A DNA stretch of 64,000 nucleotides from Mesorhizobium ventifaucium (GTDB taxonomy: Bacteria > Pseudomonadota > Alphaproteobacteria > Rhizobiales > Rhizobiaceae). Numbering within the stretch: position 1 is the stretch's first letter; every line of letters begins with the position of its first letter. The stretch spans positions 1 through 64,000 of the forward strand of contig NZ_CAKXZS010000018.1 of NCBI RefSeq assembly GCF_935822925.1, written 5' to 3'. The notes below the pieces were generated by a model that had not been told where the DNA came from, did not search any database, and saw only the letters and a program-made list of their open reading frames with translations. The translations under genes were made by a program, and so were the position numbers. Shown here piece after piece: positions 52,974 to 61,200 of the stretch.

Positions 52974-53247
52974 CGGCGCGGCTCGAATACTGCGCGAAAA
53001 ATCCCTTAAGACGGTCGCGAACCTCCTCGCCAGAAAGGTTCGGTCTCATATCTTCAATCGATGCCTTCACGCGCGCCCTGATCGACGCCATGCGCTCGGC
53101 ATGCTCTTCCTCCTCGCGCTGGAAGGCGCGAAGTGCTGCGCGGATGACTTCGCTCGCCGAGCCGAAGGAGCCGTCCTCGACCTTTTCGCGGATCATGCGC
53201 GCCATGGCTGGCGTGACGGTGACGAACAGTTTCTCGGCGGGCTCCAT
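52957..53247 (-). CDS. ParD-family antitoxin
   Basis: A 96-residue ribbon-helix-helix antitoxin: LFVTVTPAMARMIREKVEDGSFGSASEVIRAALRAF is the DNA-binding half, and the C-terminal part wraps the toxin. It is intact although the toxin is not. The ATG at 53247 lies 13 bases after a 33-bp palindrome that is its likely operator. Confidence 0.85.
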   Translation of the reverse strand: MEPAEKLFVTVTPAMARMIREKVEDGSFGSASEVIRAALRAFQREEEEHAERMASIRARVKASIEDMRPNLSGEEVRDRLKGFFAQYSSRADDSAA

Positions 53248-53260
53248 GAAATTGCTCCTA

Positions 53261-53293
53261 GATGGAGAGTAGGATATTATCCTACTCTCCATC
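53261..53293. promoter_or_regulatory. 33-bp palindromic operator of parDE
   Basis: GATGGAGAGTAGGAT at 53261-53275 is the exact inverse of 53279-53293, with ATT at the centre. It sits just upstream of the antitoxin start, where ParD dimers bind to autoregulate. It also lies 31 bases past the trmFO stop, which is on the same strand. Confidence 0.7.
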
Positions 53294-53323
53294 TCGCCCG
53301 CTCGACAAGAACAGACAGGCGGA

Positions 53324-54742
53324 CTATTCCGCCGCTTCCGCTTCCGCCGCCGCCGATGCCAGCCCCAGCCATTCGCGGCAGTCGACCAGCGCGCGTGACG
53401 TCACCGCACGCCGCTTGGCGACGGTCTTGTCCTTGCCGCGCAGGCGTTTTCCCTCGGCTTTCGGCGCTTCCACCGGAGGGAACAAGCCGAAATTGATGTT
53501 CATCGGCTGGAACGAGCGCTTTCCCGGCTCGTCGTCCGAAACGATGTGGCCGCCGGTGATGTGGTTGAGCAGCGCGCCAAAAGCCGTGGTCAACGGCGGC
53601 AGCGCCGGCGCATGGCCCAAGCGCTCGGCGGCGGCAAAGCGCCCGGCAAGCAGGCCGATGGCGGCACTTTCGACATAGCCCTCGCAGCCGGTGATCTGGC
53701 CGGCGAAGCGCAGGCCGGGCCGCGATTTCAACTGCAGCGAATGGTCCAGCAGCGTCGGCGAATTGATATAGGTGTTGCGGTGCAGGCCGCCGAGGCGGGC
53801 AAACTCGGCGTTTTCGAGGCCAGGGATGGTGCGGAACACGCGCACCTGCTCGGCGTGCTTCAACTTGGTCTGGAAGCCGACCATGTTGTAGAGCGTGCCC
53901 AGCGCATTGTCCTGGCGAAGTTGCACGACGGCATAGGCCTTTACCGACGGATTGTGCGCATTGGTCAGCCCCATCGGCTTCATTGGCCCATGGCGCAGCG
54001 TTTCGACGCCGCGCTCGGCCATGATCTCGATCGGCAGGCAGCCGTCGAAATAGGGCGTGCCTTCCCATTGCTTGAATTCGGTCTTTTGGCCCTCGAGAAG
54101 CGCCCCTACGAAGGCGAGATATTGCTCCTTGTCCATCGGACAGTTGATGTAATCCTTGCCAGTACCGCCAGGTCCGACCTTGTCGTAGCGCGACTGGAAC
54201 CAGCAGATATCCATGTCGATCGTCTCGAAATGGACGATCGGCGCTATGGCATCGAAGAAGGCGAGCGCATCGGCGCCGGTCATTTCGGCGATCGATTGGG
54301 CGAGCCCAGGTGCGGTCAGCGGTCCGGTGGCGATGATCGCCTGCTCCCAATCCGCCGGCGGCAGGCCGGGCACTTCCTCGCGCTGGATGGTGATGAGCGG
54401 ATGCGCTTCGAGCTTTTTTGTCACCGCTCCGGAAAACCCGTCGCGGTCGACAGCCAGCGCACCGCCGGCCGGCACCTGGTGCGCGTCGCCGGCGCTCATG
54501 ATCAGCGAACCGGCGAGCCGCATTTCGGCGTGCAGCAGCCCGACGGCGTTGGTCTGCGCATCGTCGGAGCGGAAGGAATTGGAACAGACGAGCTCGGCCA
54601 ATCCATCCGTCTTGTGCGCATCGGTGCCGCGGATGGGACGCATTTCATGCAGCACGACGGGAACGCCGGCCTCGGCCGCCTGCCAGGCGGCTTCAGAACC
54701 GGCCAGGCCACCGCCGATGACGTGAATGGGATTCTTGTTCAT
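53324..54742 (-). CDS. trmFO: TrmFO, folate-dependent tRNA (U54) methyltransferase
   Basis: A 472-residue flavoprotein that makes 5-methyluridine at tRNA position 54 using methylene-tetrahydrofolate. The FAD-binding N-terminus is [29 protein letters not shown] and [11 protein letters not shown] hold conserved cysteines, and [14 protein letters not shown] is a family signature. The ATG at 54742 begins the conserved region; a longer frame upstream is unsupported. Confidence 0.94.
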   Translation of the reverse strand: MNKNPIHVIGGGLAGSEAAWQAAEAGVPVVLHEMRPIRGTDAHKTDGLAELVCSNSFRSDDAQTNAVGLLHAEMRLAGSLIMSAGDAHQVPAGGALAVDRDGFSGAVTKKLEAHPLITIQREEVPGLPPADWEQAIIATGPLTAPGLAQSIAEMTGADALAFFDAIAPIVHFETIDMDICWFQSRYDKVGPGGTGKDYINCPMDKEQYLAFVGALLEGQKTEFKQWEGTPYFDGCLPIEIMAERGVETLRHGPMKPMGLTNAHNPSVKAYAVVQLRQDNALGTLYNMVGFQTKLKHAEQVRVFRTIPGLENAEFARLGGLHRNTYINSPTLLDHSLQLKSRPGLRFAGQITGCEGYVESAAIGLLAGRFAAAERLGHAPALPPLTTAFGALLNHITGGHIVSDDEPGKRSFQPMNINFGLFPPVEAPKAEGKRLRGKDKTVAKRRAVTSRALVDCREWLGLASAAAEAEAAE

Positions 54743-54835
54743 GAGCGCCGAAATAATCCTTTGTAGCTGCGATTGCAATTACACGAGCTGGCCGCGTTGT
54801 TGCCGCCAAGTGCTGCAATCGTCTACTGTCGGAGA

Positions 54836-55444
54836 ATGGACGGGGTGCTCGGGATCTTTGCCAGAGCGACATTTCTGACAGTCGTGATCGCCGTGGGCGG
54901 ATCAGCGGCCGCCGGCGAACTGGCCGCGACGGCTTCCAACCGGATCCCCATCTGCCACGGCTACAGTTGCAACTATCGCACGATGCTGGCGCTTGGCCCC
55001 GGTGACGGCGCGCGTTTCCGCTCTATCCTGCGTGCCGGCGCCGGTTCGCCCCAAGCCGAACGTGCCGCCATTTCGAAGGCTGTTCGCTATTTCGAGCAGC
55101 GCATTTTCCGGGCCACCGGCATTCGCGATCTGCCGCAATCGGAATTTGGTGCATCGCGAATCAGGGGCCAGATGGATTGTGTCGATGAATCGACCAATAC
55201 CCATGCGCTGCTGGTCTATCTTGCCGAGCGAAAATTGTTCAGGTTCCACAAGGTCGAGGACAAGGCCTCGCGAGGCTTGTTTGTCGACGGGCGCTATCCC
55301 CATTGGACGGCAGTGATCAGCGACCGCAGGGGCACCGAGTGGGTGGTGGATTCCTGGTATGCGCCGATGGGCGGCGCACCGGACATTTTTCCGCTCAGCC
55401 AGTGGAAGAAGCGGGGCGTGCTGGAAAGTGGTGCGCTCGACTGA
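54836..55444 (+). CDS. Secreted protein with a possible Cys-His-Asp site
   Basis: A 202-residue protein with a signal peptide (ARATFLTVVIAVGGSAAAG). The mature part has QMDCVDESTNT, YPHWTAVI and WVVDSWY, an order of Cys, His and Asp like that in transglutaminase-type cysteine peptidases. It also has a Cys pair at ICHGYSC. I do not recognise a named family. It is convergent with the small-RNA array. Confidence 0.65.
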   Translation: MDGVLGIFARATFLTVVIAVGGSAAAGELAATASNRIPICHGYSCNYRTMLALGPGDGARFRSILRAGAGSPQAERAAISKAVRYFEQRIFRATGIRDLPQSEFGASRIRGQMDCVDESTNTHALLVYLAERKLFRFHKVEDKASRGLFVDGRYPHWTAVISDRRGTEWVVDSWYAPMGGAPDIFPLSQWKKRGVLESGALD

Positions 55445-55493
55445 CGACAGGGACTTCCCCGCCAGAACGTTCTCAGAGTGTCCCTCGACCCTG

Positions 55494-55613
55494 AAAAACA
55501 ACAACACCCGCCGGGGGAGGAGGTCCGGCGGGTGTCGTTTTGCTGGTCGATCCTCGGGAGGAGGTGAAGATCGACCGTATTCGTCATCGCCGGGGAGGAG
55601 GTCGGCTTTGACG
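55494..55613 (-). ncRNA. Cuckoo/CcsR-type small RNA, second unit
   Basis: Three stem-loops in 110 bases on the minus strand. Each has 11-base arms and a 10-base loop ACCTCCTCCC (loops at 55593-55602, 55556-55565, 55515-55524). Linkers are 5 and 9 bases. Stem 1 has two mismatches, stem 2 one wobble, and stem 3 is perfect and followed by a T-rich stretch down to 55494, so it can act as the terminator. The loop is complementary to GGAGGAGG-like Shine-Dalgarno sequences, as in the cuckoo/CcsR family. Confidence 0.8.
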
Positions 55614-55702
55614 AAATTCCTTTCGCCTGATGAAAGGGGGCGAAACCCTATTGGACGAAATCATTTCGCCCCGGGGACGAAATTTTTTCGCGCTGGGAAA
55701 CA

Positions 55703-55812
55703 GCGCCCGCCGCGGGAGGAGGTGCGGCGGGCGCCATTTTTGTGGTCAACCCTCGGGAGGAGGTGAAGGCTGACCGTATCCGTCAGGGTCGGGGAGGAGG
55801 TCGACCCTGGCG
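55703..55812 (-). ncRNA. Cuckoo/CcsR-type small RNA, first unit
   Basis: Same build as the second unit, offset by 199 bases: loops ACCTCCTCCC at 55792-55801, 55755-55764 and 55714-55723, all stems 11 bp (wobbles only), linkers 5 and 9 bases. Stem 3 is a perfect GCGCCCGCCGC hairpin. The unit begins 10 bases after the DUF1127 stop, so it is probably cut from that mRNA. In Rhodobacter, CcsR RNAs likewise follow a DUF1127 gene (ccaF1) and act in stress response. Confidence 0.82.
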
Positions 55813-55821
55813 AAATTCTGA

Positions 55822-55962
55822 CTAGATCGCCTTGCGGGCGATGCTCTTGATCTCTTCGCGGACGATGCCGAGATCATGCAGCTGGCGGTTCGAAAGGCGA
55901 CCCAGCTCAGTAACCGTCGAGCGATAAACGCGCCAGTTACGATAGTTGCGGATCAGGTTCAT
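55822..55962 (-). CDS. DUF1127 protein, copy 1
   Basis: A 46-residue arginine-rich protein (MNLIRNYRNWRVYRSTVTEL, then LSNRQLHDLGIVREEIKSIA) of the short DUF1127 class. The Rhodobacter member CcaF1 binds RNA, and Agrobacterium members affect phosphate and exopolysaccharide-related gene expression. It is the gene directly upstream of the CcsR-type array. Confidence 0.9.
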   Translation of the reverse strand: MNLIRNYRNWRVYRSTVTELGRLSNRQLHDLGIVREEIKSIARKAI

Positions 55963-56016
55963 TGTCGTTCTCTTTTCAAGTCAAACTGGTTCGGACCATT
56001 TGCGGTCCGAAGAGGA

Positions 56017-56157
56017 TTAGACCGCCTTGCGGGCGACGTAGTGGATGTCGCTGCGGCTGATGCCGAGGTCGGTCAGTTCACGGTTGCTCAGGCGGCTCAG
56101 CTCGGAAACGGTGTCCCGGTAGCGGCGCCAGTTGCGGTAGTTGCGGATCAGGTTCAT
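56017..56157 (-). CDS. DUF1127 protein, copy 2
   Basis: A 46-residue paralogue of copy 1, sharing MNLIRNYRNWR and the LSNREL-TDLGI core. It is 54 bases upstream of copy 1 on the same strand. The gap holds a TCGGACC/GGTCCGA hairpin (55991-56010) without a T-run, perhaps a processing site. The 5' leader to about 56290 is AT-rich. Confidence 0.9.
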   Translation of the reverse strand: MNLIRNYRNWRRYRDTVSELSRLSNRELTDLGISRSDIHYVARKAV

Positions 56158-56267
56158 GGTATTCTCGTTTCGTCTTTCTTCCGGATCATTCCGTCTTTGT
56201 GTACGCCCAGAAAATAGGTCGGGTCATATCGATTTAAAAGCGCTATTGGTGCATGGCAGCAATGCAA

Positions 56268-56284
56268 ATTGTGCAATGCACAAT
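56268..56284. promoter_or_regulatory. 17-bp perfect palindrome
   Basis: ATTGTGCA-A-TGCACAAT sits between the divergent DUF1127 and DUF2157 genes, about 110 bases from each start. It contains a T-N11-A core as in LysR sites. Candidate operator; the regulator is unknown. Confidence 0.45.
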
Positions 56285-56391
56285 CACCTGCAATTCTCAT
56301 CTTCGACGTAGATAGAACCGAATCGGAAAATGCCGTTGCGTCAACGGTTTGTCCGGGTCGGCTGAAGAAACGACTAAGCTGGGAGAAAGGC

Positions 56392-57501
56392 ATGGCGAGC
56401 TATTCGTCGCGGGTCAGGGCCGATATCACACGATGGCTGCAGGCTGGCCTGATCGACGCCTCGACGGCCGACGCGCTGAAGCGCGACGTCGAGGCCAATG
56501 AGCGCAAATCACTGAGCTTCGGCTCCATCCTGGCGGTGATGGCGGCGTTGCTTTTTGGTGCGGCCGTCCTGATCTTCGTCGCCGCCAACTGGGAAGCCAT
56601 CCCGCGGCTGGCGCGGGTGGCAGCGCTCTTCGCTATCCGGCTATGTCGGCGGCGCCGTGCTGAAGACACGCGACCATGCTGCAATCGGCGAGGCATTCTG
56701 GATCGTCGCCGCAGCGGCATTCGGCGGATCGATCGCGCTGATCGGCCAGATGTACCATTTGTCCGGCGATGAAGCGTCGGCCTTGATCACCTGGGGCGCG
56801 GGCACCGCCTTGGCGGCAGTTGCGCTGCGCTCGAACCCGCTGACCGTCACTTCTGTCGGCATTGCCGACGCGTGGCTGTTCCTGAAAGGGTTCGACTATT
56901 TCAGGCGCACGGAATTTCCGCACCTCTTCGTCGTCATGGCGATCGTGTTGTTCGCCATTTCGTTCTGGACCCGCAGCCAGGCGGCGCGGCATCTGATCAT
57001 CCTGTCGGTCAACTTCTATCTCGTGCTGTTGTTTACGGAATATGAAACGCTGCAGGTCGCCGTCCCGCTCATTATCGTGTCGGCGCTGCTTTTCGCGGCT
57101 GCGATCTTCGCTGCCGGGCCCGTTGACCGGATATTGCAGATTGGCGGCCGGCTGCCCTTGCACGCGCTGATCGGATTTTTCACCGCCCTGGCGATGATCC
57201 AGTTCGAACTGGCCGATTCAAGCAGCAGCAACAGCGGCTTTGGCATTGCCTCGGCCGTTGCGCTTGCCGGCATTGTCGCCGCAATCGTGCTGGGCGGCCG
57301 CGAGAGCAGGGCTTGCGCTGGGTTGCCTATGCCGGCTTCGCCTTCGAACTCGCCATCATCTATGTGGTGATGTTGCAGTCGATGCTCGACACGGCAGGCT
57401 TCTTCCTTGCAGCCGCTGTGTTTGTTGGCCTGCTGGCCCTTGTCATCCTCCGCGTGGAAAAGCGCATGAGTGCCTCGAGCGTGGAAGGAGCGGCGGCATG
57501 A
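56392..57501 (+). pseudogene. DUF2157 membrane protein with two frameshifts
   Basis: Three adjoining frames read as one DUF2157 protein: MASYSSRVRADITRWL to RVAALFAI, then SGYVGGAVLKTRDHAAIG to AIVLGG, then REQGLRWVAYAGFAFE to the stop. The first shift (+1) is near 56634 and the second (a GAGAG, +2) near 57304. Together they restore the frame. The protein would be polytopic, with the family's cytosolic N-terminal helices. It partners a GDYXXLXY gene as usual. Confidence 0.8.
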
Positions 57502-58133
57502 TGACCGGTAAAAGACTAATCATTTCAGCGCTGGTGCTGGCGCTCGTCCAGATCGGCTTCCTGAGCTGGATCATCGCCGGCCGGGCGGCGATCCTGCGCG
57601 ACGGCAAGCAAGTGCTGCTGAGGGTCGAACCGATCGATCCGCGCGATCTCCTTCGCGGCGACTACATTGTGCTCAGCTACGACATTTCGCGCCTGCCGGT
57701 GAAGCTGATCGCCAACATTCCGGCCGGCAAGCTGGCGAGCGACGATACGCCGATCGTGGTCAGGCTGAAGCGGGACGCCGACGGCAATTGGGGCGCAACC
57801 ACGGCCTGGTTCGGGCAAGCGCCGGCGCCGGCAGCGTCCGACGAAGTCGATATCGTCGGGCATGTGTCAGAAGGGTGGGATCTCAGCGCAGCCACGACGA
57901 TCGCGCCGGATTACGGCATCGAGCGCTTCTATCTGCCGGAAGGCGAGGGGATGGCGATCCAGAACGACATGCGGGTGCGGCCGTTCGGCGTCCGCGTCGC
58001 AATCGCAGCCGATGGCGCCGCGCAGATCAAGGCGCTGATGGACGGCTACAAGACGCTGTTCGAGGAACCGCTTTTTAGAATTGGCCCGGATGAATTGGGA
58101 AACCGTGGCCGGCTCGGACAGCACCAAACATGA
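57498..58133 (+). CDS. GDYXXLXY-domain protein
   Basis: A 211-residue membrane-anchored protein: an N-terminal helix (LIISALVLALVQIGFLSWII) and the family signature GDYIVLSY near residue 54 within RVEPIDPRDLLRG. The family is regularly encoded next to DUF2157 proteins, as here (overlapping start), and its function is unknown. GGAG precedes the start. It remains intact although DUF2157 is broken. Confidence 0.87.
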   Translation: MMTGKRLIISALVLALVQIGFLSWIIAGRAAILRDGKQVLLRVEPIDPRDLLRGDYIVLSYDISRLPVKLIANIPAGKLASDDTPIVVRLKRDADGNWGATTAWFGQAPAPAASDEVDIVGHVSEGWDLSAATTIAPDYGIERFYLPEGEGMAIQNDMRVRPFGVRVAIAADGAAQIKALMDGYKTLFEEPLFRIGPDELGNRGRLGQHQT

Positions 58134-58293
58134 CCATTAACCTGACGACACGAGAAGATATATGGACGAAGGAAGCACGCGCCGGCCGCTGCCTCGATGG
58201 CGATGCTGGCGGTGATGGCCTCGCAGGTGGACTCGACCCCCCAAACGCCTTCCGGTACAGGAACCTTAGTCCACTGTTCGAGGGGAGCAGTCG

Positions 58294-58347
58294 TGCGGGT
58301 AGAGGGACTCGAACCCCCCACGTTCTCACGCCAGAACCTAAATCCCA
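58294..58347 (-). pseudogene. tRNA-Leu 3' fragment
   Basis: Read on the minus strand, this is an anticodon loop (TTTAGGT), a class II variable arm, a T-arm (GGTTCGAGTCC) and a 3' acceptor (CTACCCGCA). No 5' half exists and the CCA is lost. A 3' tRNA half is the typical scar of an integrative element. Confidence 0.65.
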
Positions 58348-58407
58348 TGACGGTGTCAGTGCTGCGTTGATTTCATTGCGTAATTTGGCAATACGCTGAA
58401 CGTGCCG

Positions 58408-58446
58408 GGGCACAGTACGGGCACACCGGGCACACTTTCGGGCACA
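58408..58446. promoter_or_regulatory. Four GGGCACA boxes
   Basis: GGGCACA starts at 58408, 58419, 58428 and 58440, between the tRNA-Leu fragment and the intact tRNA-Leu. Spacing near one helical turn suggests arm-type recombinase sites of a lost or decayed element. Confidence 0.4.
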
Positions 58447-58488
58447 GTCTTGCGCCAAGTGTCCGGTGCCTGTAGAGGAAGCGCCGGA

Positions 58489-58573
58489 GCGCGTGTGGCG
58501 GAATTGGTAGACGCAGCAGGTTTAGGTCCTGCCGCCGCAAGGTGTGGGGGTTCGAGTCCCTTCACGCGCACCA
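58489..58573 (+). tRNA. tRNA-Leu (TAG)
   Basis: An 85-base class II tRNA with encoded CCA. The acceptor GCGCGTG pairs with CACGCGC, the anticodon loop TTTAGGT gives TAG, and a long variable arm precedes the T-arm GGTTCGAGTCC. Confidence 0.95.
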
Positions 58574-58579
58574 TAGCGG

Positions 58580-59065
58580 TCATGCCGGCGGTGACTTTCG
58601 GGCCTCCAGCGTACGAAGCAACACCGATGCCACAGAGAGGTGGTCCAAACAGAGATCAATTGGATCTACTCGTATGTCGTGGCTGCGTGGATTTCGAATG
58701 CCGGCCAGAGCGCCAGCGAAGATATGCCTGGATCCCTTTTGCTCATCCTTATCGCTGATCGTTATCAGGTCGGTCAGAGCGATCTTCGGGCCACCTTCAT
58801 TGAAGGCATTCATCATAAGGCTAAAGCCTGTCTCCTCTAAGCCAGATAGCATCCGCACGCGATGTTCGAGCAATTTGAACGCCTCGAACGTGGCTTGAGA
58901 AAAATGGCCATTGTCAAAGAGTTTGACGGATACCGACGATATGTCCGTGTGAATGTTGCGCTCATCGAACGGATGCGCGGTGCGTCGATCAGCCTTGTCG
59001 AGTGTCACGCCGACATTCTTCGCCACCCTGACAACCCGTTCAAATTGGGTCAGCCGGTCGATCAT
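58580..59065 (-). CDS. TIGR02391-family (Hypoth_Ymh) protein
   Basis: A 161-residue protein with the family core: LFDNGHFSQATFEAFKLLEHRVR, SGLEETGFSLMMNAFN, DKDEQKGSRHIFAGALAGIRNPRSHD. The last segment has an RNPRSH, close to the Rx4-6H motif of HEPN RNases. Members occur in mobile and defence islands. Its start overlaps the end of a broken DUF5343 gene, so the two formed an operon. It begins 7 bases from the tRNA-Leu end. Confidence 0.8.
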   Translation of the reverse strand: MIDRLTQFERVVRVAKNVGVTLDKADRRTAHPFDERNIHTDISSVSVKLFDNGHFSQATFEAFKLLEHRVRMLSGLEETGFSLMMNAFNEGGPKIALTDLITISDKDEQKGSRHIFAGALAGIRNPRSHDIRVDPIDLCLDHLSVASVLLRTLEARKSPPA

Positions 59066-59745
59066 GGAAACAGGTTGGCTTTAATGCTTTTGAAGATGGC
59101 GTCATACGTTTCCTGAGTGCCTTCGGCAGGCAAATTAATCTCAATCCTAACAGTGAGGGCCATGTCGACCTTCGCTTTCGCGGTAGGGGGCGGAGTGGAC
59201 GCTGCTGGGGGCGGCCCTGAAGCATACGCCTGCGCGGGCTTAGGTCTGACTGAAGTGGCAGGCTTTGCCCTTGGACCAGAAGGTTTGGCCCTGAGGTTGC
59301 CACCGGGTTCCGAACGCTTGATGACCCGCCAATTCACGCAGCGCTATGAAAACTCCTGCCTGACGAGACCCAATAGTGTCGCTCGTTTTGTCCACTGATC
59401 TAGACTAAGTAATTCGTCAACTGATTTCGAGTAAAATTCCAAGCGTCATCACCTCTGAGTTCAAAAAGGTCGGCGTATGCTGTCCGGACCAGATCGCTGA
59501 AGGCTTCGTGGAAGGAAGGATCGTCATGGATCGTCATGACCTCATGCCCCTTATCCGTACGCTTGCCCTGCTCGTCAACGAGCTTGAGAAACTGGAGTAC
59601 GTTGATTGCGTAGCTCTCGTTGTTTGAGGCGAGGCCAAGTCTTTTCACCGTGTCTGAATTAACAGTTGCCCGGGAGGTTCTTTCGCAGAAACTGGATCAT
59701 CTGCGTGACGTTGCCTGGGCCTGAAATATACGGGTGCGTCGCCAT
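59062..59745 (-). pseudogene. DUF5343 gene, several frameshifts
   Basis: From the ATG at 59745 (MATHPYISGPGNVTQMIQFL) the frame breaks near 59670, resumes as TVNSDTVKRLGLASNNESYA to NQLTNY, breaks again near 59400, and continues SRSVDKTSDTIGSRQAGVF. It shifts once more near 59335 before the C-terminus ending SIKANLFP. Joined, the pieces make a DUF5343 protein of about 220 residues. It was the upstream partner of the TIGR02391 gene. Confidence 0.7.
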
Positions 59746-60172
59746 TTTTCCGCCTAGTAGTTGAGGGGGTAAGTTCTACCGAGTCTAGAAGCCGGTCAAC
59801 TGAGGGTCAGAGTAATTAGTAGCCTATCCCCGCGACATCGGCGCTGCATGGGGCTTCTCGTAGCCCGCCGGCCTATCGTTCAATAGGTTGAGCCCTTCTT
59901 AGGTTCCTGCGCAGCTGGTCAATTGCATCGTAATGCGCTCGAAACGGCTTGAGTGACAGTTTTGCGGCGCGAACGAACCCGTCGGCGGCCGGGTCTTCCT
60001 GCCCAAGGATGTATTCAAATTCTTTCAAATTGATTCGAAATATTTTTCTATCCGTAAGTCACGACCGCAAACATTGTTTCGTGTTAGCGATTCAAACACT
60101 CTCTGGGTTCGTTATTTCTAAAGTAGCAGCTTTGAAACTGCTGCTGTGGGGTAATTACCTAAGGAGAGTGTC
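59746..60172. other. Gene-poor interval with a coding remnant
   Basis: About 430 bp without an intact gene. On the minus strand, 59873-60058 is an open stretch without an ATG that reads like a C-terminus (FRINLKEFEYILGQEDPAA, then LSLKPFRAHYDAIDQLRRN). It may be another decayed gene of the tRNA-Leu island. The part from 60060 on is the leader of the glycine-rich gene. Confidence 0.4.
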
Positions 60173-60916
60173 ATGGCAAACGTCGTTAACAGCTTCGCCG
60201 CAGCTTTGGCCTGTGGTGCACTTGTTTTATCTCTTTCTCTTCCCTCCAGCGCAGGCGGCATTAGCGTCGGCGCCGGCGCATCGGTTGGCGGACGAGGCGG
60301 CGTAAACGCCGGTCTCGGCGCCTCGATCGGCGGCGGTGGCGGCGTCAATGCGGGAGTCGGCGCCTCGATCGGCGGTAGCAGCGGGGTAAATACGAGAGCC
60401 GGCAAATCGATCGGCGGCAAGAAACGCATTATCGCGGGTGTCGGCGCTTCCATCGGCGGCCGAAGCGGGGTGAATGCCGGCGCCGGCGCCTCGATCGGCG
60501 GCAGCAGGGGCGTTAGCGCTGGTGCCGGCACCAATGTGGGCGGCACTCGTGGCGTCACGGCCGGCCTGGGTGCCAATCTCGGCGGCACCCGTGGCGTCAC
60601 GGCCGGCCTGGGCGCCAATGCCGGCGGCACCGGTGGTATCACTGCTGGCGCAGGCGCAAATGTAGGCGGCACCGGCCTCGCTGCAGCGGGTGCGGGTGCC
60701 AATGTTGGTGGGACGAGCGGTGTCGGCGTGGGCGTCGGCGGCGGGACCCTTGCTGGCACACCCGGGACTCCTGGAACACCTGGCGTGAGCGTCGTCGCGC
60801 AGATGTCCAGCAGCCAGTTGACACGGATGAAGAAGCGCTGCGTCGACGTGCTCGGGAGCAGCGGCACATACGATCGCGACCTACGTGAGCTTTGCTTGCT
60901 GATTGCACGCCGCTGA
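60173..60916 (+). CDS. Secreted glycine-rich repeat protein
   Basis: A 247-residue protein: a signal peptide (ALACGALVLSLSLPSSAGG), then about eleven copies of a 14-residue unit close to GGRSGVNAGAGASI (residues 28-200). A collagen-like GTPGTPGTPG follows, then a 50-residue C-terminal domain with two cysteines (KKRCVDVLGSS, RELCLLIARR). Regular Gly/Val/Ala units suggest an extended beta structure. AAGGAGAG precedes the ATG. No named family recognised. Confidence 0.75.
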   Translation: MANVVNSFAAALACGALVLSLSLPSSAGGISVGAGASVGGRGGVNAGLGASIGGGGGVNAGVGASIGGSSGVNTRAGKSIGGKKRIIAGVGASIGGRSGVNAGAGASIGGSRGVSAGAGTNVGGTRGVTAGLGANLGGTRGVTAGLGANAGGTGGITAGAGANVGGTGLAAAGAGANVGGTSGVGVGVGGGTLAGTPGTPGTPGVSVVAQMSSSQLTRMKKRCVDVLGSSGTYDRDLRELCLLIARR

Positions 60917-60991
60917 GAAGACTGTTGCGCAAAACGGGAGTGTCGCATCGGCCGTGCAGGCTTTGACAACACTCTCCTGGCCTCGCGGCCG

Positions 60992-61020
60992 GCCCGTCAC
61001 TCGTACGGTGGCGGGCTTCT
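60992..61020 (+). terminator. Terminator after the glycine-rich gene
   Basis: GCCCGTCAC at 60992-61000 pairs with GTGGCGGGC at 61008-61016 (one wobble), followed by TTCT. Confidence 0.6.
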
Positions 61021-61200
61021 CTGCATCAGGACCGCTGCGCTGAGCGGCTGACTACTTCGGGGTAGCTACACCAGCGGGAGCCATGACGCAGTGGAACCTA
61101 AATCCAGCGCGTCCAAAAATTCCGCCACATCCGCGTTGCCCGGCAATCCCGGGCAGCCATCATTCTGTCAATGTCGCGGTCAAAATAGCGGCCGTTCGCC

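Noticed and set aside
55501..55812. The repeated GGGAGGAGGT looked at first like a short CRISPR array
   Set aside because: Spacers are not of uniform length, the repeat is only 10 bases, each copy is the loop of its own hairpin, and no cas gene is near.
58046..58458. Short frames around the tRNA-Leu fragment
   Set aside because: They run through the tRNA remnant and the end of the GDYXXLXY gene in another frame; no conserved feature.
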